This document shows, piece by piece, positions 1 through 5,375 of a DNA stretch of 5,444 bases. Where the stretch lies: positions 1 to 5,444 of the forward strand of contig QIMA01000126.1 in assembly GCA_003233535.1 (NCBI GenBank). Reading direction: 5' to 3'. The stretch is from Rhodanobacteraceae bacterium (GTDB lineage: Bacteria > Pseudomonadota > Gammaproteobacteria > Xanthomonadales > SZUA-5). Positions within the stretch are counted from its first letter, which is position 1, and each line of letters begins with the position of its first letter. The position numbers and the translations under genes were made by a program. The notes beneath the pieces were generated by a model. The model had not been told where the DNA came from. It searched no databases and was given only the letters and a program-made list of their open reading frames with translations.

Positions 1-310
1 CAAGAAAAGGGAGCGGTGTAGTGGTTCATACACCCGACTGAGGAAAAATCGCTGGGCGATCAAGGGCCTAGCGAGGGCGCGTGAAGTTTATAAAACATCC
101 GGGCTAGAGCTGTTTCCGCGTCTCCACCTTGATACAAGGCTTACTCGGCACAGCCATAGCGGTGCCATGCAACGACTCGCGTTTAGCCTCAGGCCTAGTC
201 CATCGGAAAAGCTGCCAAAATTGGTCCTGGGACATCACACCAGCAGGCAGTGGACGGGCCGAATTCGATCGCGGGAACGGCGGCGACGACTGCGGCAGGA
301 CGTTCCGGGA
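1..310. other. Gene-free stretch downstream of the kinase
   Basis: No recognisable gene, tRNA or strong terminator is seen here. On the minus strand the kinase frame stays open after its TAG for 68 codons, to a TAG at 104-106. Inside it is a possible 43-codon ORF starting at ATG 235 (MSQDQFWQLF...), with no clear ribosome binding site and no family resemblance. A 6-bp hairpin (15-20 with 29-34, 8-base loop) resembles a tRNA D-arm, but no anticodon arm or T-arm follows. CCTTG-ATA-CAAGG at 127-139 is a small dyad without a T-tract. I treat the stretch as intergenic. Confidence 0.55.
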
Positions 311-1852
311 CTAGTTTTCTTGCTCGGCTAACGTACTGTCCAGCACTTGGAAGGCGACTCGATCAGGGTAGATTGCTATCGCTTTATCGAGCGCCTCGCG
401 AGCCGCAGCGAAGCTACCTTCACCGATTAGCTGGCGAATCAGAAAGTCGGTCCTGCTCACAACGTTGCGCTCGCCCTCAAGCGCTTCCTCGCTGTTTGGA
501 TCTAGGCTCAGTGCCTTCTTGTAGCTGCGTGCTGCGTTGCCGTCATCGGGCGCGACGAGCAAATTCTTGGCGAATTGATCATTGCCACGCTGCAGCCATT
601 CGGCGACATCATCGTTCTCTTTGCTATTCATAGAGTCGGTGCCACCAAGCTGGCTAGCTTGAGGCTTGGCCTGCCCCGCCCCTTCAGCGGGCACATCAGA
701 GCCGCCAAAAAACCAAAACAGCCCGATGATGAGTGCGGTAACCAGGAGCAAGATAGCCAGCAGCGCCGGCCAGCGAGGCTTGGGCTTGTACTTGCGGGCC
801 GGAGGAGCGCTGGCTGCTGGCGACGTTGATGGCGCAGTCAAGTCGTCGCGAGCGACCACCATGGTGGGGTTCGGCATCATTGCCGTCGCTGCCATTGGCG
901 GCAACTCGACGGCGGGAGCTAGCGCTGTTTGCGCCAACGGCGCTACGGGTGCTGGTTTGGCCGGCGTGCGCACAGGGGCTGCCGGCTTCGGCTTCAGCGC
1001 CAGCGATTTATCGGCAACCGGCGGCTTGGGCTTCGCGGGTCGCGCTTTCGGCGTGGCTGGGGGCTTCGTCTCGGAAAGTTCCCCGATCGCGTCTAGTACG
1101 GCCTGAGCACTGGCTGGGCGTTTTGCAGGGTCCTTAGCCAACAATTGGTCGAGCAGCGGCTGATATTTTTTCAACCCATCAGGTAACGGCGGTGCCGGAT
1201 CATTAACCTGCATGAGAGCAACCTGAAACGGATCATCGGCATCGAACGGCAACATGCCCGCCAGCATCTCGTACAGCATGAGGCCAAGCGCGTAGAGATC
1301 GGACCGCGCATCAACGGGTTCGTTCTGCAACTGCTCCGGACTCATGTAGTGCGGACTGCCGACCGACATTCTAGCGCCCTGCTCGGTCGCGTTCAGAATG
1401 CCCGGATCGGCCAAAACCGCGCTGCCGCTGGAGCGGAAGAGCACGTTAGAGGGCTTGAGGTCTCGATGGTTGATGCCGTGCCGATGGCTAAACTCCAGCG
1501 CCGCAGCAAGCTCTTTAGCTACAGTTAGGGCGTCGTCAGTACTCATCCCCTTGTCGAGCCGATCCCGTAGCGTTCCACCGGGCAAGTACTCAGTGGCAAT
1601 GTAGGGAAAACCCGACACGGAGCCAATGTCAAAAACCGCCAAAATGTTGGCGTGATTGAGTTGGGCTCCACTCTTACCGCCGTCGATAAAGCGTTTCTTG
1701 AACTGCGGGTCCTTATAGAACTCGTCAGAAAGCACTTTCAGCGCGACTTGTCGGGCCAAGGACTCTTGCTCAGCCAAGTACATGCGCGAGCGTTTACCTT
1801 CGCTAATCAGGCGGACGACCCGATAACCGGGAATCTGGGGTAATGCAGCCAT
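311..1852 (-). CDS. Transmembrane serine/threonine protein kinase, PpkA-like, with degenerate motifs
   Basis: The predicted product (513 aa from ATG 1852) is a Hanks-type Ser/Thr kinase anchored in the inner membrane. In numbering that counts one extra upstream TTG codon, residues 10-260 are the kinase domain. Visible motifs are the VAIK-like lysine K40, the catalytic loop HRDLKPSN at 130-137 with D132 and N137, the SPE at 172-174, and the DxxSxG-like segment 186-191. The glycine loop reads SEGKRS, the helix-C glutamate position reads G59, and DFG is replaced by DPG at 150-152. Residues 261-360 are a Pro/Ala/Lys-rich linker, 362-383 a membrane helix, and 417-514 a TPR-like periplasmic tail with a DPNSEEA-type repeat motif. 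The ATG at 1852 is preferred over TTG 1855 because GAAAGAG lies 7 bases upstream of it. The gene has its own promoter. Family membership is secure. Catalytic activity is uncertain, and a pseudokinase is possible. Confidence 0.9.
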   Translation of the reverse strand: MAALPQIPGYRVVRLISEGKRSRMYLAEQESLARQVALKVLSDEFYKDPQFKKRFIDGGKSGAQLNHANILAVFDIGSVSGFPYIATEYLPGGTLRDRLDKGMSTDDALTVAKELAAALEFSHRHGINHRDLKPSNVLFRSSGSAVLADPGILNATEQGARMSVGSPHYMSPEQLQNEPVDARSDLYALGLMLYEMLAGMLPFDADDPFQVALMQVNDPAPPLPDGLKKYQPLLDQLLAKDPAKRPASAQAVLDAIGELSETKPPATPKARPAKPKPPVADKSLALKPKPAAPVRTPAKPAPVAPLAQTALAPAVELPPMAATAMMPNPTMVVARDDLTAPSTSPAASAPPARKYKPKPRWPALLAILLLVTALIIGLFWFFGGSDVPAEGAGQAKPQASQLGGTDSMNSKENDDVAEWLQRGNDQFAKNLLVAPDDGNAARSYKKALSLDPNSEEALEGERNVVSRTDFLIRQLIGEGSFAAAREALDKAIAIYPDRVAFQVLDSTLAEQEN

Positions 1853-1859
1853 CAAATCA

Positions 1860-1866
1860 CTCTTTC
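1860..1866 (-). promoter_or_regulatory. Ribosome binding site deciding the kinase start
   Basis: GAAAGAG on the minus strand sits 7 bases before ATG 1852 and only 4 bases before the in-frame TTG at 1855, so the ATG is the better start. Confidence 0.6.
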
Positions 1867-1881
1867 GATATAGACACCCGC

Positions 1882-1911
1882 ATTAGACCGGGGTGCTCGC
1901 GGTCTTGGCAA
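1882..1911 (-). promoter_or_regulatory. Predicted sigma70-type promoter of the kinase gene
   Basis: On the minus strand TTGCCA (1911-1906) is followed after 18 bases by TCTAAT (1887-1882). Each hexamer is one mismatch from consensus, although the -10 mismatch falls at the important second position. Transcription would start near 1875, about 10 bases before the ribosome binding site. The promoter lies downstream of the cytochrome terminator, so the kinase would be an independent unit. Confidence 0.45.
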
Positions 1912-1990
1912 GCCCAACTGTGTGTCGGCAGCCGTGAATTCGTAACACAAACTACGTTCGTTGAGAACCCTATACGGATTCGATAGCTTG

Positions 1991-2007
1991 TGCACGCAGC
2001 GTGTGCA
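1991..2007. repeat. Imperfect 17-bp dyad between terminator and kinase promoter
   Basis: TGCACGC-AGC-GTGTGCA has 7-base arms with six of seven pairs matching. It lies about 80 bases upstream of the predicted kinase -35 box. There is no T-tract on either side, so it is not a terminator. It could be a protein-binding site, but one isolated imperfect dyad is weak evidence. Confidence 0.25.
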
Positions 2008-2023
2008 GCGCTAGGCCATTGCC

Positions 2024-2054
2024 AAACAAAAAATGGGCGCCGCGAGGCGCCCAT
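2024..2054 (-). terminator. Rho-independent terminator of the cytochrome gene
   Basis: A perfect 9-bp GC-rich stem (arms 2046-2054 and 2033-2041, loop 2042-2045) is followed on the minus strand by TTTTTTGTTT. It starts 21 bases after the cytochrome stop codon. This is a textbook intrinsic terminator for minus-strand transcription, and it separates the cytochrome from the kinase gene. Confidence 0.93.
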
Positions 2055-2075
2055 AGTCTGATCGATTGAAGCAAG

Positions 2076-3386
2076 TTAGCGAGCTGAGGCGGTTAGCGCA
2101 CGCATTGCACCTGTGAAGTTAGCCATCTGGTAATCGTCTTCCCGCTCAACGGTCGCATAAAGCCGATCAACCAGTCCGCTCAGGCGATTAGCCTGCGCTT
2201 CGTCAAGCTTCCCGGCTGTGTCGAAGGCAACCACTACGGACTGCGCTGCCATTGCCGCCTGCTCTGCGGCCGAGAAATCCCGGAACTCGCCGCGATCGGC
2301 GTCACGTTGGATGCTAGCCAAAATCTTGCCCAAACCGGCCTCGCTAAAGTTGTAGGCTGCGACCGTTTGCAACGATGTGTCGAGCGAGCGCATCAGCGTC
2401 CGCGCAGCCTCATTTGTGCCGCTGCGGCTTTGCGTGGTCGCCTGATGCAGGCCGCGTATTTGCCCCGCTAAGCGATCACCTGCGCTCGGGTCGACCAGTG
2501 CGAGCACGTGTCTAAACATCACCAGGTTGGCATCGTTGAGTCGAACCACACCCGGCCCTAAACCAGTGCCTGGCCGCGGTCCCCAGCGCTTACCAGACAT
2601 TACCCGGTGACAAGCGTGGCAGTCGAAGAGTACGAGTTCTGGGAAAATTCCGTGCGAGCCCGTCTTGTCGTTGGTGAGCACGTCAAGCAGGTTGTACGCA
2701 GCAATGCCCTGCCCAATGGCCCAGTCTCGTGCGCCGTTGAACTCGCCCTTGCGCGAGACGTAGTCTTCGTCGATCTCGTAGTGCGGATTGAGCCAAGTGA
2801 AAGTGTCCAACTCAAAGGCCAGCCGCGGATGCCCCGCACCCATGATTCGGTGCGTAATCATCCGATCCGCAGTGCCCATATGGCAGCTCAAGCAGAGCTT
2901 GGCACGCGCCACAGGCTCGTCGGTAGGATACATACCCTTACTGACGTTATCGGCATGCGCTACATCGCGATTGGTGTGCGACGAAATCCATTCCTGGGCA
3001 CCACCGTGACAGCCTTCACAGCCAACACCATCGGTAATCAGAAACTTTTCACCGCGCTGCGCGGCAGGCACGTTATCGCTATGGCAGTCTAAACACATAG
3101 ACGCTGTCGCGGCATTGGGTATTCCCAAATTGCGCGCAATACGCTTAGATTCAGTGCTCAACAAAGTCCGATACGCCCTGGCGTGCGGATCAGAGTCTGA
3201 CCACACGCTGTACTCGTTTTGCCAGACGTTCGAATCTTTAAACGGCTGTGTAGCGCCGTGGCAAACGCCACTCGCACAGCTGGCGACCCCCAAGTGCTGG
3301 TGGGCCTCAATTTGCTGCACAGCGCCCTGGGCATGGGCTAATCCCCAGCCACAAACCGCTACCAACCCCACAAAAAGGCGACTCAT
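2076..3386 (-). CDS. Secreted multiheme (predicted pentaheme) c-type cytochrome, cytochrome c554-like
   Basis: A periplasmic electron-transfer protein of 436 aa. Residues 1-19 are a signal peptide (MSRLFVGLVAV..., predicted cut after AHA). Heme attachment motifs are CASGVCH at 37-43 (CX4CH spacing), CLDCH 98-102, CEGCH 123-127, CLSCH 165-169 and CHACH 256-260. Likely distal ligands include H68 in DPHARAY and the histidines of HRIMGAGHPRL (179-189). These phrases fit the cytochrome c554/c-prime type family as I know it. Residues 265-436 have no heme motif and look mainly helical. The frame is open to GTG 3416, but ATG 3386 is chosen because AAAAGGG lies 6 bases upstream and the signal peptide then begins properly. 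The redox partner and substrate cannot be read from sequence. Maturation would need the Ccm system, which is not in the window. Confidence 0.9.
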   Translation of the reverse strand: MSRLFVGLVAVCGWGLAHAQGAVQQIEAHQHLGVASCASGVCHGATQPFKDSNVWQNEYSVWSDSDPHARAYRTLLSTESKRIARNLGIPNAATASMCLDCHSDNVPAAQRGEKFLITDGVGCEGCHGGAQEWISSHTNRDVAHADNVSKGMYPTDEPVARAKLCLSCHMGTADRMITHRIMGAGHPRLAFELDTFTWLNPHYEIDEDYVSRKGEFNGARDWAIGQGIAAYNLLDVLTNDKTGSHGIFPELVLFDCHACHRVMSGKRWGPRPGTGLGPGVVRLNDANLVMFRHVLALVDPSAGDRLAGQIRGLHQATTQSRSGTNEAARTLMRSLDTSLQTVAAYNFSEAGLGKILASIQRDADRGEFRDFSAAEQAAMAAQSVVVAFDTAGKLDEAQANRLSGLVDRLYATVEREDDYQMANFTGAMRALTASAR

Positions 3387-3392
3387 GGCCAT

Positions 3393-3399
3393 CCCTTTT
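3393..3399 (-). promoter_or_regulatory. Ribosome binding site deciding the cytochrome start
   Basis: AAAAGGG on the minus strand lies 6 bases before ATG 3386. The in-frame GTG 3416 and ATG 3392 are upstream of it or abut it, so ATG 3386 is the best start. Confidence 0.65.
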
Positions 3400-3461
3400 C
3401 CCCATCCGGTAGACACTTTAGAGTGCGGGTTGATTGTGCCACGAGACTAGAGCCTTTGCAG

Positions 3462-3479
3462 CCCGTGATTGTCCCGTGA
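3462..3479 (-). repeat. Tandem 7-bp direct repeat with 11-bp period
   Basis: On the minus strand TCACGGG-ACAA-TCACGGG, two exact 7-base copies one helical turn apart. This is the geometry of OmpR/PhoB-family response regulator sites (7 + 4 + 7), though the sequence is not the PhoB consensus. Ten bases further on is TCTAGT, a weak -10 candidate. It lies in the leader of the transcript predicted from the promoter at 3526-3555. Confidence 0.3.
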
Positions 3480-3524
3480 ACGCGTGGAAAGCACCGCGAG
3501 ATGTCGTCATATTAAGCATAACCC

Positions 3525-3540
3525 TATGATATTTATCATA
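3525..3540. promoter_or_regulatory. FNR/CRP-like perfect dyad operator
   Basis: TATGATA-TT-TATCATA is a perfect 7-bp inverted repeat. Its core TGAT-N4-ATCA is that of the FNR/Anr consensus TTGAT-N4-ATCAA, with the outermost consensus base of each half-site differing. It overlaps the -10 box and the spacer of the best promoter here. A protein bound there would be expected to repress that promoter. As an FNR activator site at -41.5 it would need a start near 3491, where no good -10 is seen. Confidence 0.45.
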
Positions 3541-3555
3541 TTTCATGCAGGTCAA
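3526..3555 (-). promoter_or_regulatory. Predicted sigma70-type promoter of the cytochrome gene
   Basis: On the minus strand TTGACC (3555-3550) is followed after 18 bases by TATCAT (3531-3526). Each box matches consensus at five of six positions. A start near 3519 would give a leader of about 130 bases before ATG 3386. The -10 coincides with one arm of the dyad at 3525-3540. Confidence 0.5.
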
Positions 3556-3571
3556 CTAATCGTTAGATTTG

Positions 3572-3595
3572 CTGTTTACAGTTCCTTCAAGGAAC
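3572..3595. promoter_or_regulatory. Two abutting palindromes upstream of the cytochrome promoter
   Basis: CTGT-TT-ACAG (3572-3581) shares its last base with GTTCCTT-C-AAGGAAC (3581-3595), which has perfect 7-base arms. They lie 17-40 bases upstream of the predicted -35 box, where activators commonly bind. Neither has a T-tract, so termination is unlikely. The regulator is unknown to me. Confidence 0.35.
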
Positions 3596-3754
3596 TCGCA
3601 ACGCTCACGCAGACCGCTGCGCCGCTCTTTATCACGGCAATCACTGTGGCTTCCAATGCGCACGTCCAACAATAGATACGCGTTTAGTGCACCAACAGTG
3701 CCAGCCTCAGACCGCACAATGGCGCCTTATGCACAGCGAACGGAGCTAGCCGCG

Positions 3755-4495
3755 CTACTGGCCGTCCTGCAATTGCTCCCAAATGCTGGCGCCACCGACG
3801 ATTTTCGAGAGCTCGGCAACGCGAACTCTGTGGCCGGCAAGGTCATCAGCACCAACGCTGATCTGTCGGCGTGGCAGCCGACTGGCAACCGCGCTTAGTC
3901 TTTCGCCAACCGACTCGACCGCTAAGTCGAGGCTAAGGGCGGCCTGACCGGCGGTAAGCGCCAGATAAACATCGGCCAATAGCTCCGCATCGAGGAGGGC
4001 CCCGTGCAGAGTACGCGCCGAAGCATCGACCCCGTAGCGCTTGCACAGGGCGTTAAGGCTATTGGCCTGCCCGGGATGACGCTCACGGGCCACTTGCAGC
4101 GAATCGACCACGTTCAGCGATTCACTGAACGGCTCGCCGCCAGGACGGAGTCGAGCAAACTCAGCGTCTAGAAAGCCCACATCGAAGGCGGCATTGTGAA
4201 TGACTACCTCCGCGCCGCTTTCCAGGTCCAAATACTCGATCAACTTTGTTGCGACCTCGTCAAATCGAGGCTTGTCGGCGAGAAACTCGCGAGTCAGGCC
4301 GTGTACGTTGAGCGCACCCTCCTCGCTGTCGCGATCTGCGTTCAGGTAGGTGTGAAAGTTGCTGCCCGTCTTGCGCCTTTCAACAATCTCGACGCAGCCG
4401 ATTTCAATCACCCGATCGCCAGATCGCGGGTCGGTACCTGTGGTCTCTGTGTCCAACACAATCCAGCGACTGCTAGCCTCAGGCAACGTGTTCAT
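3755..4495 (-). CDS. dnaQ: DNA polymerase III epsilon subunit (3'-5' proofreading exonuclease)
   Basis: Proofreading subunit of the replicative polymerase core, removing mispaired 3' ends in the cytoplasm. The protein is 246 aa, close to E. coli epsilon (243 aa). The DEDDh exonuclease residues are all visible: D15 and E17 in LDTETTG (Exo I), D105 in [10 protein letters not shown] (Exo II), and H164 and D169 in [11 protein letters not shown] (Exo III). QAALSL at 184-189 occupies the place of the beta-clamp-binding QTSMAF of E. coli, following the domain as TAGQ does there. The C-terminal ~40 residues should contact the alpha subunit. The start ATG 4495 has GGGAG 8 bases upstream (4504-4508) and overlaps the TGA of the rnhA remnant by 4 bases (ATGA), the usual translational coupling of this pair. 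No intrinsic terminator was seen after the stop. Confidence 0.97.
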   Translation of the reverse strand: MNTLPEASSRWIVLDTETTGTDPRSGDRVIEIGCVEIVERRKTGSNFHTYLNADRDSEEGALNVHGLTREFLADKPRFDEVATKLIEYLDLESGAEVVIHNAAFDVGFLDAEFARLRPGGEPFSESLNVVDSLQVARERHPGQANSLNALCKRYGVDASARTLHGALLDAELLADVYLALTAGQAALSLDLAVESVGERLSAVASRLPRRQISVGADDLAGHRVRVAELSKIVGGASIWEQLQDGQ

Positions 4496-4613
4496 GAGCG
4501 ATTCTCCCGACCTTGTTCCAGCGCTTGCATGAGATCCTCATTGTTGCCCCCCAGCCAGCGGGTCCCGGATTACCAGAGCAGGCGTCGTCGGTAAAAATCG
4601 TGACGCGAGGCAC
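4492..4613 (-). pseudogene. rnhA: RNase HI gene (rnhA) with a large internal deletion
   Basis: Starting at GTG 4613, immediately after the methyltransferase stop, the minus strand reads [20 protein letters not shown] then WGA, ending at 4545. This is the N-terminus of RNase HI, including the first catalytic aspartate in T-D. The usual glycine after it is aspartate here. The remaining catalytic residues (E48, D70, D134 in E. coli numbering) are absent. In this frame, unrelated residues follow and it stops at 4479-4481 inside dnaQ. From the six-G run at 4547-4552, a different frame reads [19 protein letters not shown] and stops at 4492-4494 in the ATGA overlap with dnaQ, as an rnhA 3' end should. 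About 120 bases remain of a gene normally about 450. The deletion interpretation is strong. Assigning the tail to rnhA is inference from its position. An assembly error is the main alternative. Confidence 0.85.
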
Positions 4614-5342
4614 TTAGACACGGGTCATGCCCTGCACCGGAGCCGACACAGGTCGCGCGAAAGACGATAAACGACGCACACCAATTCCCTGTGAGCCGCC
4701 GTAGCGATATTCCAGCCTCAGTAGCGCGGCTTTGCGCTGTTGCCACCAGCGCTGGGGCAACGACAGCTCATTCAACTGGGACTCCAATATCCGATCATTA
4801 CTTCGGCACATGACGGTCACCTCAAGTAGCTGCAGTGGTCGTTGCGCAGCCCACTGGCGCAGGCGGCGCAGGCTGCGTCGGGCGATCGCCGGCCCGGGAC
4901 TTTGCCCAGCACCTTTGGCGCCCCACAGCCAGACATTCAAATAACCACCCGGGCGAATCACCCTAAGTGCCTCGTCTAGCTGAGACAACGGCGATTGCTC
5001 GTCTTCCAAGCAGTGACTCAAAATTACCCCTTGCAGTGCTCCGTCGCCGACCGCCAGCGCGGTACTTCTAGCCATCCAGTGACCCCGCAAGTAAGCCTCT
5101 GCCGTAGATTCCAACTGCAGTGCTGGGCTGCTAATACCGGTCAAAGGACTGCTGCGACCGCAACATATCAGCCAAGGTCGGCTGTAGCGAGCGCAGCATT
5201 CGGCTGCTGCTCGCGACTGCACGCCGGCCCAGTCGTCATGTTGTTCGAAACTATCAACGTCAGCCAAGAGCGTACCAGTCAGCCACAGTGTGTTGCCGAT
5301 GTTAACAGCGCGCGAACCGTACACTAATTGACCTGCAGGCAC
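4614..5342 (-). CDS. YafS-type class I SAM-dependent methyltransferase
   Basis: The predicted protein is 242 aa from GTG 5342. The best signature is the second half of a Methyltransf_11-like Rossmann fold: LQGVILSHCLED at about 103-114 (post-motif II strand), then LDEALRVIRPGGYLNVWLWG at 122-141 with the conserved RPGG turn. The motif I region is LICCGRSSPLTG at 58-69, without a GxGxG pattern, and such weak motif I sequences are usual in this family as I know it. WLTGTLL at 20-26 matches the family's early W-(F/L)-x-(T/S)...LL pattern. Location next to rnhA and dnaQ is the YafS position. The substrate is unknown. The start is uncertain: GTG 5342 lacks a good ribosome binding site, GTG 5324 has AGGT 6 bases upstream, and the best Shine-Dalgarno of the region points to a CTG at 5363. 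No Met codon occurs between the upstream stop and these codons. Confidence 0.75.
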   Translation of the reverse strand: MPAGQLVYGSRAVNIGNTLWLTGTLLADVDSFEQHDDWAGVQSRAAAECCARYSRPWLICCGRSSPLTGISSPALQLESTAEAYLRGHWMARSTALAVGDGALQGVILSHCLEDEQSPLSQLDEALRVIRPGGYLNVWLWGAKGAGQSPGPAIARRSLRRLRQWAAQRPLQLLEVTVMCRSNDRILESQLNELSLPQRWWQQRKAALLRLEYRYGGSQGIGVRRLSSFARPVSAPVQGMTRV

Positions 5343-5367
5343 GGGCGCCGACAGCCCCCACAGGCTA

Positions 5368-5375
5368 CTCTCCTA
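5368..5375 (-). promoter_or_regulatory. Strong Shine-Dalgarno not matched to an ordinary start
   Basis: TAGGAGAG on the minus strand is the best Shine-Dalgarno near the methyltransferase start. Six bases after GGAG lies a CTG (5361-5363) in the methyltransferase frame. Eight bases after it is GTG 5361, in another frame, opening a 19-codon ORF. The called GTG 5342 is 27 bases away. It could serve a CTG start or a short leader peptide. Confidence 0.4.

Larger units (their letters stand above)
3387..3754. other. Regulatory intergenic region between dnaQ and the cytochrome gene
   Basis: No gene is supported in these 368 bases. No tRNA is seen, although E. coli has tRNA-Asp (aspV) next to dnaQ, and no intrinsic terminator follows dnaQ. 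The core at about 3505-3590 is clearly more AT-rich than its surroundings. It holds the predicted cytochrome promoter and several dyads, and a direct repeat lies between it and the cytochrome start. A possible plus-strand 49-codon ORF from ATG 3526 lacks a ribosome binding site and sits inside these sites, so it is not called. Confidence 0.6.

Noticed and set aside
10..40. tRNA-like D-arm GGTGTA-GTGGTTCA-TACACC
   Set aside because: No anticodon stem, T-arm or CCA end follows at tRNA spacing. On the minus strand it could be a weak terminator stem, but the T-tract is displaced by several bases.
666..1106. Plus-strand Ala/Gly-rich 146-codon ORF
   Set aside because: It is the antisense shadow of the low-complexity Pro/Ala/Lys linker of the kinase.
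1857..2054. 65-codon minus-strand ORF upstream of the kinase
   Set aside because: It runs through the cytochrome terminator and the predicted kinase promoter and has no family resemblance.
2607..3092. 161-codon plus-strand ORF inside the cytochrome gene
   Set aside because: It is antisense to a protein with five heme motifs and is best explained as a codon-bias shadow.
3572..3581. LexA (SOS) box reading of CTGTTTACAG
   Set aside because: The LexA consensus needs CTGT-N8-ACAG; here the spacing is only two bases.
3469..3675. Plus-strand small ORF with a hydrophobic segment from ATG 3526
   Set aside because: No ribosome binding site precedes it, and it overlaps the promoter and dyads of the cytochrome gene.
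3596..3754. tRNA-Asp after dnaQ, as in E. coli
   Set aside because: No T-loop (GGTTCRA-type) or anticodon arm is found on either strand between dnaQ and the cytochrome gene.
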